A stretch of 64,000 nt of DNA from Engraulis encrasicolus (GCF_034702125.1 NC_085858.1:55497779-55561778); one strand, 5' to 3'. Counted from the stretch's first letter, positions 43,004-56,195 are shown. Translations and numbers: made by a program. The notes: a model not told the origin generated them from the sequence alone.

Positions 43004-44022
43004 AAGGCATTGTTACCTTGATGGGGACGGCCATGGAGCTGCACGGTCGGATGTTGCAGAGGCGCGTCTCCTTGACCAGTTTGCACTGGGCGTTGTTATT
43101 GGTGACCCGGGAGGACACTCCCATGCCACAGCTACGCGAACACTGGGACCAGCTCGTCGTCTGGACGACGCACTGTTTAGTACCATCCTGTTTCCATGCT
43201 GCCCGGAGGGAAAGAGAAATCAGCAATGAGATGATGGAGCAAGAGTAGAGTCAAGTAGAGTACTTTTATTAATCCCAAGGGAAATTAAGGTGTCTGACAA
43301 CTTACATAAATACACAAATACAAAACATACGCAAAGACCTAACACACATTATTGCACATTGCATTAAAGAGGGGTGACCAAGAAAGACACTACTGAGGGA
43401 CTAGTGTATGACATTCATAGCCTGGTGAACTAGACTTACTCTAGTGACAGAATTTCTTTTTTTGACCTGGCAGGTTGGTCGGACGACAGGGGAGAATTGT
43501 AGCTGGGCCAAAAGTTTGCCCTCCAATCACAACAGACTATCTGTGTGTGTGTACCAAGTTTTTTTTTCTTTTTTTAATCTGTGTAGCGCGTTGTCAGGGC
43601 GAGCTTGGCAATTACGTGCACTTAAGCAGTTTTAACGTCAACCGTTGATTCAACCCGCAATCTCGGTCTACATGGATAGTGTGGCCCCAGACTATTCATT
43701 TCATGTTATGGTCTGGCTTGCCACGCAATTACATCCATAACCATAATTATGACCATAAAACAGACAAAGTGAGCTGGCTAGATCAGAGAATGGACAGAGA
43801 GTGGGAGAAAAAAAAAGACGGAGAAAACGAGAGACAGATAGGGCAAGTATACGGCACGATAGGGCGAGTGCAAGCAGGCCATTAGTAAGCAGGCGAGTAA
43901 AAGCACACAGGCGCCATTCACGGACCTGGCAACACTGACGCATGGCGTGGGTGATTACAGAGTGGAGAAAAAAGGTGGTCGACTCAAGTATGTGCTGTGT
44001 GTGAGAGCCACGACTGTATGTG

Positions 44023-44059
<37 letters not shown>

Positions 44060-44223
44060 GTGTGTGCGTGTGTGTGTGTGTTTGATTGCGTATGTGTGTG
44101 TGTGTAAGCATAAAGACAGAGAGAAAGAGCAAGTCTTGGGGAGTTTGTGCTTGTGAGTGTTGCTGGTGCCTTAAAGATTTAGTGGAAACCATTGGGGCGC
44201 ACGGTTAAAAACACGGACACAGA

Positions 44224-44275
<52 letters not shown>

Positions 44276-47235
44276 AAACGACCCTGGGCTCACAGTGGGG
44301 CCGATTGTGCCGCCAGTCTCTCCCCCCCCCAGTCAAAAACAGCCTGAAGTTGCTGCACCTTCTTCCTCCAAATGCACAAACAGCAGCATGCTGTCAGGCA
44401 CCAGACGTTAAGGACCAACAGGCAGCAGAACCTTGAAAGAATATGGCGTCAAGCAAGCAGCCACCCAAAATGGCTCCCAAAATGGCCCCCTCCTCCAACA
44501 CAGCCACCCAAAATGGCGTCAAGCTCCCTCCTACACCACCTATGCCCACCACACCTCACCACATCACACCGCCTTCCCGTAATCCAACCCCCCCCCACCG
44601 CACTCACCGGCCAGGTGCTGCGTCTTGGGGCCGCGGGGCTTGTCCCACCTCTTGCCCGCGCCCTCCTGCAGCAGCTCGTTGCTGAGGGTGTCCTTGTTGG
44701 CCTTGTGGTGGAAGTGCTTGAAGTAGTGCTTGGGGTAGGGATCCACCGGGTAGGGCTCCACGGGGTAAGGCTGGAGGTGCGGGTACAGGAACGGAGGAGG
44801 CTGCGGCCTCCTGAACACTGGGGGCAGCAGCGAGGAGCTCTTGTGGCAGTCCACGCTCAGGCAGCACTGGCCGGGCACCTTGACGAGGCGCGGGGCCGGG
44901 CAGGAGGGCGACGCCACGGGCAGGTGGGTGGGGCAGAGGGGCACGCAGCCCACCGCACCGTCCACACACGTGCACTGGTGCTTGCAGCCCGCGCGGAAGT
45001 TCTCGCCGTTCTGGTACATGCGGCCGTTGTACTCGCACGAGCGACCCTCCAGCTTGGCTGAAAAAAAGAAGAAGGAATTCCATTTAATTCAAATGAATAA
45101 ATCGAATTAGTTGACCTTTAGCCAAATCTTATAACCCTTACTGTAAAACAATGAGCACTGATTGTTTACCTTGAAAAAAAAACCTGACAAAAATGGACTT
45201 GGAACAATCAAAGTTGACCTTAGAGCCTATTGTAGATGATTGTAATGTCCCTTGCAGACATTTTCTTTTCAAAGTGGGGCCAAATATTTGATGATAATGC
45301 ATGGTTAAATAATTGTAATAATATTCATTTCCCCTTCACTAGTAATAAAATTAAAGAAGCAAATTTCAAATGTATCTACAAGACCTACTTAACCCCTTCA
45401 AAAATGCACAAAATATCAAAAGACATCTCAGCAGTGTGTCAAAGATGTAATGAGACCGAAGGGACGTTCACACATATGTTTTGGGATTGTAGCCTGTTAA
45501 AAAACTTCTGGGGCTCAATCCATTCATTTATTGAAGTAGTCTTAGATAGACAGTTCGAACCTACCAGTAGTCTATATTTACTTAATGATACAAAGGCCTT
45601 AGTCCTAGACCAGTCTAAAAGAAGAATATTCATTTTGATTACTTATTTTGCTAAGAAATGTATACTTTTATTTTGGAAGAATGCACTACCCCCATCTTTT
45701 AAGACTTTTGTGGACCAAATATCTTCTTTCTTGCCTTTAGAGAAAATGACCTTGGAGAAACATAACAAAGGCTATCTGTTTGATGAGCTCTGGTGTCTTA
45801 TAATTTCTGGTTTGACCAATTTGAACAGGTAGATTCTAAGCCTTGACAGGTATTCCAAATTAAAATAAATAAATAATAATAATTATTATTATCATAACAA
45901 ATATTATGTTGGTTATTAATTATATGTACATATTGAGATTGAAAGCAATGCCCTTCACATTTCTTTCTCTTTTTTCTTTCTGTTTTCTTTAAAACTGAGC
46001 CCTACTTGTTATGTTTTCAATGGTTGTGTGCTTGTGTGTAGGGGTGTGTGTGCATGTGCGTGTGGATGTGGGTGTACGCGCGAGTGAGTGTGTGAGTGTG
46101 TGTGTGTGTGTAGGTATGGATGTATGGTTGTATGTTGAGTGTCCTTTGAAAAAATATGGCAAAAAAGCTAAATAAACAAATAAATAAATAAATAAATAAA
46201 TAACGTATAATGAATAAACAAAATAAACAAAAAAACGAACATATTCCCATCAGTTAAGAACTGCATTACAATGATCTATTGCACCTCTGAGCATTACCAC
46301 TATTACTGTTATTTTTTATAGATCCCCGTGGGGCACTGACACACAGAGAGGTTGTCAAAGGGGGTGCACAGCCCATGCAGGGGGGGCTTGGCTGGAATCT
46401 ACCAGTATATGGGGGGCCTTGTCATGGTAAAGTTTGGGTACCCCTGTTATAGAGTAAGGCGTCTTTCAATCAGTTGTCATAAACCTAGTCCGTGCCATGC
46501 TTACACTCACATTCACCTTCTGTACCTACATTTTAGCATTTCCGTTGAATTTAGAGTAGTAAATGAAAGCCACACACAATTAGCCAACAGCCAATTATGC
46601 CAACCTTTTTTTTTTATCATAAATGAATTGAATAATTGATGTAATAAAGTACAACTAATTGATGAAATAATAAGTACTTCTACTACTACTACTACTACTA
46701 ATAATAGTAAGAATCATGATAACAATAAATAACATCATATTGTGTGAAATAATCTACATTTCCACTCTAATCTTGGTAAGGTTTTAAAAGTCCCCACAAA
46801 CGGTTTATGTAAGCCAAAATGACTGGCGCACTGCAAAATAGCAGAAAAAAATAGAAGCCCAGAGGTGAAATGGAAAGGTAAAAGCTCGGCGAAGGGTGAA
46901 AGTGCACGAAAAACACCCAAACTTTATGAAGGAGCCTCTTTTCTTGACAAGGAGAGGAATTTTGTCTTGTTTACAAGGTTGCTGGGCTTCAGTCTCTCTG
47001 TGGGACTCTCTCCCAAACCCCATACCTCCTCAGAAAAGCACCACTACATCAATCCACATAGGCCTCTTTATATAGAATCAGCCTCACTTCCATAAATATA
47101 GCCCTGTGTTTGTGTGTGTGTGTGTGTGTGTATGTGAGTGTGTGTGTTTCCATGTGCGTGTATGTGCCCGTGTATAGCCCTGAGTGTGTGTATGTGTATG
47201 TTTATGTGTGTACTTGTGTTGTGTTGTGTGCTTCC

Positions 47236-47332
<97 letters not shown>

Positions 47333-49291
47333 ACGTCACACTAAGCCAGTTATATTAAGACTCGACCTGGCACCGACTACGGGCCCAGCCTCTGGGGGCA
47401 CATGCAAGGCTTTAGCCGAGGTTGGCACCATCAAAGCCCCCCGACCGAATCAATGCCACCAGGTCCCATTCCATTGCCCGCCCTCGCTCTCGCCCACCCG
47501 TGCCCGCGGCCGCGACCTCGCCCTGGCACTCCATCCACTCGACTCACCCCTGCAGATGCCGTGCGTGCTGCCCACATCGTTGCCATAGTTGCACTCCAGG
47601 CCCTTGTGGTGGTCGCAGGGCTGCGTAGCGTGGCAGTCCTGGTTCAGCTGGCTGGCACACACCTTGCAGCAGCCGCAGCCGTCTGGCACCATGCTCACCC
47701 CCGGCGGGCACGAGGGACGACCTCCCGGGCACTCGCACACCGCGGGGCATCCGGCGCGGACCTGGAGGGGCACACAGGGATGGCACAGAGAGGGTTTATA
47801 GGACAGCACCAGGGGTGGCAAGGAGAGGGTTTATAATTATGGAGGAACAAGGAATGCCAAAAAGAGACTTTATATAGAGAGAGAGCACAGCGATGGCAAA
47901 GAAAGGGTTTATACAGAGAGCGTAGACATGGCAAAGACAGGGTTGATATGAAGGCAAGAGGGATGGCAGAGAGAGGGTTTATAGTTACGGAGGAACCAGG
48001 GATGGCAAACAGCAGGTTTATATACAGGGAGCACCGTGCCAAAACCAAGGGCTTGGAGACACAGTGTAAAAAAAAGCTCCTCTTGAGATGAAACCTCTCC
48101 TTTGGTCTCTCAGTGTCCTACTTCACAATGGAAGGTTTTGCGAATCCCATCTGTCATAAACAGTATTATGTCCTCGCCGCATAGTAATCTGCTTTTTAAG
48201 TTTAAGGCATTAAGGCTGAGGGACTTGAGAGGAGCCGAGACTTGAGTCACCGTGCCAGCTCAAGGAATGATCCATATTCTCCAGAAATGTGAGCTGAAAC
48301 ACCATCCTTATTAACACAGAGACTCCAAGTCTGATTCATTCAACAGATATCCATTCAAACAAATGGGAGGGAGAGGAGTGGGGTTTGAGGGGGTCTGGCT
48401 TACATATCTTCACAAAGTCTAACTTTCACAGGGAGGGAAGAGCAGCTGTTGGCTGGGGCTTAAAACCATCTTTTTTCAGAAGTACTGTTTGAGCAGCGCC
48501 TCATCAATGCCCAAGTTATTTCAAAACCTCTCTGGGTGAGCCTTTTTGCATCTGGGACATGAGAGAGGATGAAAATCTATGGAACCACAAGACTCCTCCC
48601 TTGGCCGTTTCAGATGGCGCAAAGATCAGAAGGGTTTCGGCGAGCCACCGCAGTTGGCTCATCTCTCGCCCCTGCAAAGCCATAGTAAAAAAGCCTGGAG
48701 GGAGCACGGTGGGGAGGGAGATTTGAGGGGTCTAAATTGTTTCCGCGCAACACTCTCTGTCTATTTTGAGAAGTCAATGTATGTCAGCTTCTTCGCTGTT
48801 TGTGATAATCAGGTGATTTAAAAATAGGGATAGACGAGATGGACAATGCGAAACATTGACCAAATGCGCAACATTCGCCAAAAGCGCGCAAATCATTAGC
48901 GCATGCATCGATGCGCAGTCATATTTGTCACATAGGCAACCGAAGCCGACTTCAACAGAAACAGCAAATCCATTGCATATTTAGAATTTAAAACATCATA
49001 CAAAACACACATTTAAGCATAGTTTTAAGATCTTCAATACGTCACCGTTGTTATCGCAGGTGCATGCAAAGAAGAGGGGGGAAACGGTCAAACATCTTAC
49101 AGCAAACATGTCAGGAATCAGTTATTTGCGCATTATTCGCAACAAAACGAAAGCATTCCTAAACAAGGTACCATAGTCCACAGTGACTGAATAGGAAGAT
49201 TCAAAGATGCGTAAGACATTTGTAAACAGAGTTTACACACCGTGGCAATGATCGCCATAACGAAAGCAAGAATGTACAAAGACGTCCTCAT
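37614..49291 (-). CDS. ccn1: CCN1/CYR61-like matricellular protein, five coding exons
   Basis: Exons on the minus strand: 49291-49241, 47761-47548, 45057-44608, 43198-43017, 37919-37614. They have GT-AG junctions and join in frame to 400 aa. One module per exon, the CCN plan: signal peptide ([17 protein letters not shown]), IGFBP-like domain ([15 protein letters not shown]), VWC domain followed by a Pro/Tyr/His-rich hinge, TSP1 repeat ([12 protein letters not shown]), and C-terminal cystine knot ending HKFID. CCN1 is favoured over CCN2 by [30 protein letters not shown], the long hinge and the ending. CCN1 is a secreted, heparin- and integrin-binding matrix signal for adhesion, migration and angiogenesis. 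Fish carry extra CYR61-like paralogues, so this may be a ccn1-like copy. An in-frame ATG 33 bases upstream exists, but the chosen one gives a clean signal peptide. Confidence 0.92.
38133..41478. mobile_element. CACTG-ended DNA element (possibly EnSpm/CACTA-like), 3.3 kb
   Basis: The left end CACTGATTCTTGAGAAAG and right end CTTTCTCAAGAATCAGTG are perfect inverted repeats, with similarity continuing through GGCTAAAACA. Inside, the motif TGACGGTGGTGAC or close variants occurs about nine times in both orientations (for example near 38252, 40037, 40397, 40549, 40718, 40884 and 41078). No transposase is visible. CACTR termini plus subterminal motifs in both orientations are features of CACTA elements; assignment is tentative because no target duplication is clear. 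Lies in the last intron of the ccn1-like gene. Confidence 0.65.
38413..39859. mobile_element. Long-TIR TA-flanked element nested in the CACTG element
   Basis: Ends CAAACCCCAACTCCGATGAA and TTCATCGGAGTTGGGGTTTG are flanked by TA. The inverted arms of about 215-220 bp include CCAACACGTCTCAAAAGAGT and its complement. About 1 kb of non-coding sequence lies between. It interrupts the 38133-41478 element and is therefore younger. Confidence 0.85.
42938..43001. repeat. (CA)n microsatellite next to a splice donor
   Basis: CA array ending 15 bases from the donor of the TSP1 exon (GTAACA at 43016-43011, minus strand). On the transcript it reads (GU)n just inside intron 4. Confidence 0.9.
43240..43390 (-). 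mobile_element. LINE 3' tail, minus orientation
   Basis: AGAGTACTTTTATTAATCCC followed by AAGGTGTCTGACA and TATTGCACATTGCATT mirrors the 3' end of the fragment at 10600-11090 in opposite orientation. Sits in intron 3 of the ccn1-like gene. Confidence 0.55.
44029..44269. repeat. (GT)n and (GA)n microsatellites
   Basis: A GT array at 44029-44104 and a GA array at 44227-44269 within intron 3 of the ccn1-like gene. Confidence 0.9.
45160..46203 (+). mobile_element. 5'-truncated L1/Tx1-like LINE, ORF2 C-terminus
   Basis: An intact plus-strand frame (45236-45832, about 198 aa) contains [18 protein letters not shown], the Cys/His pattern at the C-terminal end of L1-clade ORF2 proteins. A 3' UTR follows, ending in an AAAT-repeat tail at about 46180-46203. 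The endonuclease and reverse transcriptase are missing. It is inserted antisense in intron 2 of the ccn1-like gene. Confidence 0.8.
47109..47331. repeat. (GT)n microsatellite
   Basis: Interrupted GT repeats, then about 92 bp of pure GT from 47239. It lies about 215 bp downstream (on the transcript) of the IGFBP-domain exon donor. Confidence 0.95.
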
Positions 49292-49506
49292 TTTGCGAGA
49301 GAATCCCTTTTCCAAATCAGTCAAATAGTTGCCTCAGATATGATAAAATGGATGAAAGATGTCTCAATCTTCAAATTGTAATCCCGGAGGAAGAGTAATC
49401 CACAAATCCAGTAAGATTAAAGATGGAGAAAATGTTGTCTTGCAGTTAAAACACTTCAGGATGAAACAGATACAAGAACTTCCTTGGACAACTCAATACT
49501 TAAAAC

Positions 49507-49740
49507 TTCACAAATTTCAATTTTGACCTCTGCTATATATTGTCATCATGTCTTTTTTACTGCAGCTCCGCCCACGTAGAGTCGACTGGCCAATTAAGAT
49601 GCGGGCGGGCGGCCAGGGCATTCCAAAGGGGGTGGGGAGGGGCGGGCTGCTGGACGTCCAAAACGGCTACCAGGGCTTTCGGGGCGTGGTCACACATGAA
49701 TGCACTCATTCATAAAAATTCAGAATTACTACATTCCATA
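49507..49740 (-). promoter_or_regulatory. ccn1: ccn1-like core promoter with TATA box, CCAAT and TEAD-type motifs
   Basis: On the minus strand a TATATAG box lies at 49539-49533, placing the transcription start near 49507, about 215 bases before the ATG. Upstream are a CCAAT box (plus-strand 49590-49594), GC-rich boxes at 49600-49650, and two GGAATG motifs (plus-strand CATTCC at 49619-49624 and 49732-49737). GGAATG is the TEAD site, and CCN1 is an established YAP/TEAD target, so the sites fit. Function is inferred. Confidence 0.6.
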
Positions 49741-49749
49741 GAAGACCTG

Positions 49750-50222
49750 GCGTTTGGTGTTTATTTATTTATGTTTGAATAAAAATATTATTGATGCTTT
49801 AAAGTCGTTTTTATATGCACATGTCTGTCCGGCTGCTGCTTTGTGAAGGTCAAAATAAATATGCTCAGGTGGCTTGTGTGGCCTCCATTAGTTCAGAGCT
49901 GCCATAGAAAGGGAGCAGGCATTTCCTCCACCACTTTATTTGAAAATATTTGAGGAAGAAAAAGATGTCAAACAGCATCCTCCATCACAAATTAAGTAGC
50001 CTTAACTTCAAGAGACCTGAAACATTCTTCCATGTAATAACTGGGAAAGATGAGTCCACCTGAACTGTAACAAAAATGTCATGTATATCGGAATCTGTGC
50101 TGCGTTCCTTTGTGAAAATATGAAGCAAATCATTTTCCTTGTGTAAAATGTGCTATACATATGCAATTACGATTGATGTTGACAAACTGTTGTTATTATC
50201 TGTTATTATAATATAATTACAT
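49750..50222. other. No gene recognised
   Basis: AT-rich upstream flank of the ccn1-like gene. Distal regulatory elements may be present but none can be recognised by eye. Confidence 0.45.
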
Positions 50223-50576
50223 TTTAAAAGTGCATTGTGGAGGATGGTGGCCAGAGTAGGTATTGAGTAGCCCACTGAAACTGTGCTGCCTATTACTATA
50301 TTTGATCTTTTCATGAATATTTTTGAAATAATAAACTAACATTTACTAGTATGAAAAAGTACAGTAAGTTTTGCACCTAAAAATGTGTATTTCTGGAAAT
50401 TCAAGAAGGCAGACACGGAGAAGATCCACCTGTATGAAAATAGCAATTGTCCCAGTCATAATGAATACTTAGAATTTGATGGTGGTGGTAAGTATTTGTA
50501 AAGAAAAGTAACATTTGTGAATGGGCAGCTTGAATTCTGGAAAAATAGCTAAAAATATTACATATTGTACCTTGAA
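50223..50576. mobile_element. TTAA-type non-autonomous DNA element, copy 3
   Basis: The interior shares CAGTAAGTTTTGCA, CATAATGAATACTTAGAATTTG and GTGAATGGGCAGC with copy 1 at 11525-11894, same orientation. The ends are decayed. Confidence 0.7.
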
Positions 50577-50639
50577 ATGAAACTCCGTCTAGACTGATGC
50601 ACAAACTATAGTGACTAGTCAAGGCTATATCATTGTCAG

Positions 50640-50819
50640 CAGGGCTCAAAATTAACACCAGCCAACTGATCAAGTGCTTATGAAATTTTAATTAAGCTGG
50701 TATAAAAGGGCAACTTTGAGGCCACTTTGAGCCATTAGTGAGTGTGGTTTGGTTAGTAAGACTAACATATATTAGCCATTTTGGCTGGTGATGGGGAAAA
50801 AAGTTAGTTACGAGCCCTG
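50640..50819. mobile_element. Short hAT-type element, 180 bp
   Basis: Ends CAGGGCTCAAAATTAAC and GTTAGTTACGAGCCCTG are imperfect inverted repeats. Flanking 8-mers ATTGTCAG (50632-50639) and ATTCTCAG (50820-50827) match at seven of eight bases, as expected for a hAT target duplication. Confidence 0.7.
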
Positions 50820-51058
50820 ATTCTCAGTGCTCCCTCTGTCAAAGTAATTCCCCTCACCTCACCACCATCGCCCACCGCCCGTCTTCCCCAGCCCTCAGCT
50901 GTCTCTCCCCGTCCCGCCATCTTGACATGAGTGGCAACAGTTTGTTTTGCAGAGCAGGTGTGAGGAAGGCCAGAGAGCAAGAGGTCATTCAAGATGGCAC
51001 ACACCTGCACTCGCCTCAGTTCCTGTCGACAATTTGACATCAAAACACACGTACTACG

Positions 51059-51101
51059 CACACACACACATACGCGCGCACGCACGCACACACGCACGAA
51101 T

Positions 51102-51144
<43 letters not shown>

Positions 51145-51480
51145 CACACAAACACACACATACACACGGACACTTGTTTAGTTAGTCAGTCATTCAGCTA
51201 TGGCTGGAGCTTATGATTTCACATCTTGACTTCTGTTTCCTCATTGCTGTTCTGTCGCTAGGTTTGCTGTGTTCCTTCTGTGAAATGTGTTGACGCAATT
51301 GGGTTCGTGAAAAGGATGCCGTGTTGTTGAAGCAAAAGAGGAAAATGTCTCTGGCCAAACACAAGAGCTCATCATAGTAACAGTAAGACAGACACAAGGA
51401 CACATACGCACACACAGCGCACATAAGTACAAACAGACACAGGCACATACTGTATAAATACAACAACTACACACACACTG

Positions 51481-51520
<40 letters not shown>

Positions 51521-51522
51521 TG

Positions 51523-51563
<41 letters not shown>

Positions 51564-51760
51564 AATGCTCACACACAACCCAATACACACACACATGCAC
51601 ACTCAAAGTACAATATACCAGTGTATATACACTCACGCAAACACATTCATACACAGGCAGTCTGTGTACACACTCATAAACAAACACATGAACACACACG
51701 CACACACACATACACACACATGCACACAAGCACACACACACACACACACACACGTGCATG
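51059..51760. repeat. Cluster of (CA)n and CG-interrupted microsatellites
   Basis: CA/CGCA arrays at 51059-51170 and near-continuous CA-rich sequence at 51395-51760, separated by about 220 bp of unique sequence. Cys/Val- or His/Thr-rich open frames here are repeat artefacts. Confidence 0.9.
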
Positions 51761-51769
51761 CAGACAAAC

Positions 51770-52963
<1,194 letters not shown>

Positions 52964-53240
52964 TAGAAGTGTGCGTGTGTGTCAGAGACAGGAGGCAGGG
53001 GGAAGGTGGGGTGGGGAGTGGGGGGTCGGTTGGTCGGTTCGGAAAAGAAAAACACAGCGGAGGCCCGGTGGGATTTATTTGTTCAAAGCAAAAAGGCCTT
53101 TGACACACCTGTTGTGCCACGCCTGCCTTTGGAGTCAAAAGCACATTCCCTTCCCCTGCATCAGGTCAGCCGCAGCAAAAGCAGTCGTCGAGGCCTGGCT
53201 AGCAATCCCAGAGTGTCAGTCAATACATGAAAACAAACCA

Positions 53241-53369
53241 GGGGTGCATTTCTCGAAAGCGTAGTAGTTAGCCAGTTAGCAACTTGGGTAGTTGCCAATG
53301 GGAAATTGGATTTATAACAACAAAGTAGCTAATGAATCTAGCAACTATGGTTTCCAGAAAATGCACCCC
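53241..53369. mobile_element. Short MITE with GGGGTGCAT ends
   Basis: Left GGGGTGCATTTCTCGAAAG and right TTTCCAGAAAATGCACCCC are inverted repeats about 90 bp apart. The interior contains GTTAGCCAGTTAGCAAC. Related copies appear at 16258-16380 and around the hAT insertion at 29777-30100. Confidence 0.7.
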
Positions 53370-53426
53370 AGCAGAGTATTCAGGTCTCAGGGCAACCAGA
53401 CAGCCCAGAAAGACAAAGCGGAAGAA

Positions 53427-53427
53427 A

Positions 53428-53505
<78 letters not shown>

Positions 53506-53615
53506 ACGAGGACTTGCATTTAAAAAGTAGAGGACAAAAAAGAGAGACAGAGAGAAAACATAGAGAAAGAAAGAAAGAAAGAAAGAAAGAAATAATGAAA
53601 GAAAGAAAGAAAATG
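53427..53615. repeat. (GAAA)n tetranucleotide repeat
   Basis: About 80 bp of GAAA/AAAG units, a short unique stretch, then a second block at about 53565-53612. Confidence 0.95.
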
Positions 53616-53754
53616 GAATTTAAGTCCCACAGTTATTTTTAACCCAGAACAGGAACTTCTCTGTTGACTCCCCAAACACAGTTACCCAGACTTGGGCAGG
53701 ATAAGAGAACTGGAGGAAGGCAGAGAGGAGATGGAGAGGGCAGACTCACGCATG

Positions 53755-53756
<2 letters not shown>

Positions 53757-53842
<86 letters not shown>

Positions 53843-53906
53843 AGATGAAGAGGGCAGACTCACGCATGAACACCCAGGCGCGCACACAGACACACACTCT
53901 CACACA

Positions 53907-53979
<73 letters not shown>
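53757..53979. repeat. Two (CA)n arrays with duplicated flank
   Basis: CA arrays at 53757-53840 and 53912-53979. The unique phrase GAGGGCAGACTCACGCATGA precedes each array or spacer twice, showing a tandem duplication of flank plus array. Confidence 0.9.
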
Positions 53980-53983
<4 letters not shown>

Positions 53984-54169
53984 TTAGACAGGCATTGCCT
54001 AATATGTAGTGGTCGTTACAAGTATCTGTTACACACACATGCCTTCCATATACCTTCCAGTCTTCCAAACCCTAATTCTATACACTCTATTGAGGCATCT
54101 GAGATCCTAAAAATTGCTGACACCCGGCGCTTCAGAGAGGACATTGCATAACGACGTACACATGAAATA

Positions 54170-54370
54170 ATTATGTGAAATGTTTTTTTGAGGAAGTGTT
54201 CAACTCCAGATTGTTTGAAAAAGGTCTTCTGAGTGCGGGTAACTAAATTAGTACATTTATTTCGAGAAAAGCCGCACTCTCGACTGCAATTTGTTTATTT
54301 ATTCATCAGGATGAAAAACATGAAAAACTGGTCAGACGTTTTGGTCTAAGCAGTCTTCAGCGTCTGGACA
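54170..54370. mobile_element. Probable dispersed repeat fragment
   Basis: GCCGCACTCTCGACTGCAA followed by CAGACGTTTTGGTCTAAGC resembles the CGAAACGTTG-type ends of common fish retroposed sequences; 62620-62830 and 18334-18483 contain comparable phrases. Boundaries unclear. Confidence 0.35.
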
Positions 54371-54477
54371 GAGTCTGAAAGATGGCTTAGATTGAGTTTG
54401 TCTAGTTTGTCGTGCTCTGCTGATAAAAACTATAATCTCTGCACTTTCAGCACTCTGTACCACACACACGCATGCAC

Positions 54478-54577
<100 letters not shown>

Positions 54578-54579
54578 CC

Positions 54580-55286
54580 AGATAGCAGCCGCCTTACTGG
54601 CACACATACAATGAGCACACACCCCAAGCGGTGACAAATTACCTATTGTGTGACTCTGATATCAAATCTGTCTACGGACGACACCTTATCCTCCCAGTTG
54701 GTGTCTGGACTGAATGGGCCAGGAAGTGCAACATCAATTCTGAAGAGAAAAGCTGTAAAAAAAAAAAAAAGGAGGCCAGGCTTAAAAACTACTGCAATCT
54801 TTTTTTCTGGAAGTCTCCACAGCATGGTTTACTGTACGGTACTGTCCTGTCTACTGACCTGAAAGCTTATGCAGAGCTGAGTTAAAAGGAAACATGCAGG
54901 TTGAATTCCTAACTGAATCTATGCATGATGTTTCCTGGGGGAAAAGACTCATAGCACAGACAAATATGTAGGGATTGTGTATGTTTTTTTAAAACTGTTC
55001 ACCAATGAAAATACTATACTGCATGTGCAGGAAAAAAGGGGGAAGAGGAAGATGAGGAGTACGAGGAGGAGGAAGATGAGGAGGACGATGACCCTAAAAA
55101 ATGGTCATTGCACAAACGTGGGGATTTTGAATACCGGGTATTTCTACTAATAGATGCGCAAAAGCTGTTGGAAAAGGAGAAGAGGAAGAGGATCACCCTA
55201 AAAATGGCGAACTTACAGAAAATGGCTCCGGGCTCAGGGGAGCTGTGCTGCATCTGGGGGGCTTGGGGATGTAGAGTGGTGGTGGT
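54580..55286. other. No gene recognised
   Basis: Unique sequence followed by a GAGGAGGAAGATGAG-type purine-rich stretch (55030-55095). Open frames running rightward into the polypyrimidine tract are not credible genes. Confidence 0.45.
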
Positions 55287-55319
55287 TGGGGTGGGGGGGG
55301 GGGGGTGGGGGGGGGGGGT
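55287..55319. repeat. G-run with quadruplex potential
   Basis: Thirty-three bases that are nearly all G, with only scattered T. It lies on the plus strand directly before the polypyrimidine tract. Confidence 0.9.
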
Positions 55320-55374
55320 TGCTGTTGGTCCCCGGGGCCTCCAATGGCGGACCTGGGTGTGGGTCAAGGCTCTC

Positions 55375-56195
55375 CTCTCGCCAATCCTCTCCTCTCCACT
55401 GCTACTCTCCTCCCTTCCCCTCTTGCCACTCCTCCTCCTCTCCACTCTTCCTCTCCACTTTGCTTCACTCCTCTCCTCTCCTCTCCTTGCCACTTCTGCA
55501 CTCATCCCCTCATGCTTTCCACCTCTCTTCCCCCTCTACTCTCCACTCCTCTCCTCTCCCCCTCTCCCCTCCCACCTATCTCCTCTCCTCTCCCCTCCCA
55601 CCTATCTCCTCTCCTCTCCTCCTCTCCTCTCCCCTCCTCTCCACTCTTCTCCTCCCCCTCTCCTCACCTTCTCCTCCCCCTCCTCTTCTCCTCTCTCCCT
55701 CTCTCCCTCTCCTCTCCTCTCCTCTCCACCCTTCTCCTCCTCTCCTCTCCTCTCCTCCTCCTCTCCTCCCCCTCCTCTTCTTACCACTCCTCCTCTCCTC
55801 TCCTCTCCTCTCCTCTCCACTCTACCCTTCTCCTCCCCTTCTCCTCCCCCTCCTCTTCTTCCCACTCCTCCTCTCCTCTCATCTCTCCCTCTCTCCTCTC
55901 CTCTCCACTCTACCCTTCTCCTCCCCTTCTCCTCCCACCTATCTCCTCTCCTCTCCACTCCACTCCATCCTTCTCCTTCCCCTTTCCTCATCTTCTCTTC
56001 CCCCTCCTCTTCTCCCCACTCCTCCTCTCTCCCTCTCTCATCTCCTCTCCTCTCCACTCTACTCATCCTCTCCTCTCCACTCTACTCTTCTCCTCCCCTT
56101 CTCCTCCCCCTCCTCTCCTCTCCTCTCCTCTCCTCTCCACCCTTCTCCTCCTCTCCTCTCCTCTCCTCCTCCTCTCCTCCCCCTCCTCCCCTCCC
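55375..56195. repeat. Polypyrimidine (CTCCT)n tract, ~0.8 kb
   Basis: About 820 bp of almost pure C/T on the plus strand, built from CTCCTCTCCT-like units with CCAC and ACCTAT interruptions. Internal higher-order duplications of about 90-130 bp are visible (phrases such as CTCTACCCTTCTCCTCCCC recur). Confidence 0.95.

Noticed and set aside
45236..45832. A host gene inside ccn1-like intron 2
   Set aside because: The Cys/His motif and A-rich tail identify it as the end of an L1-type ORF2.
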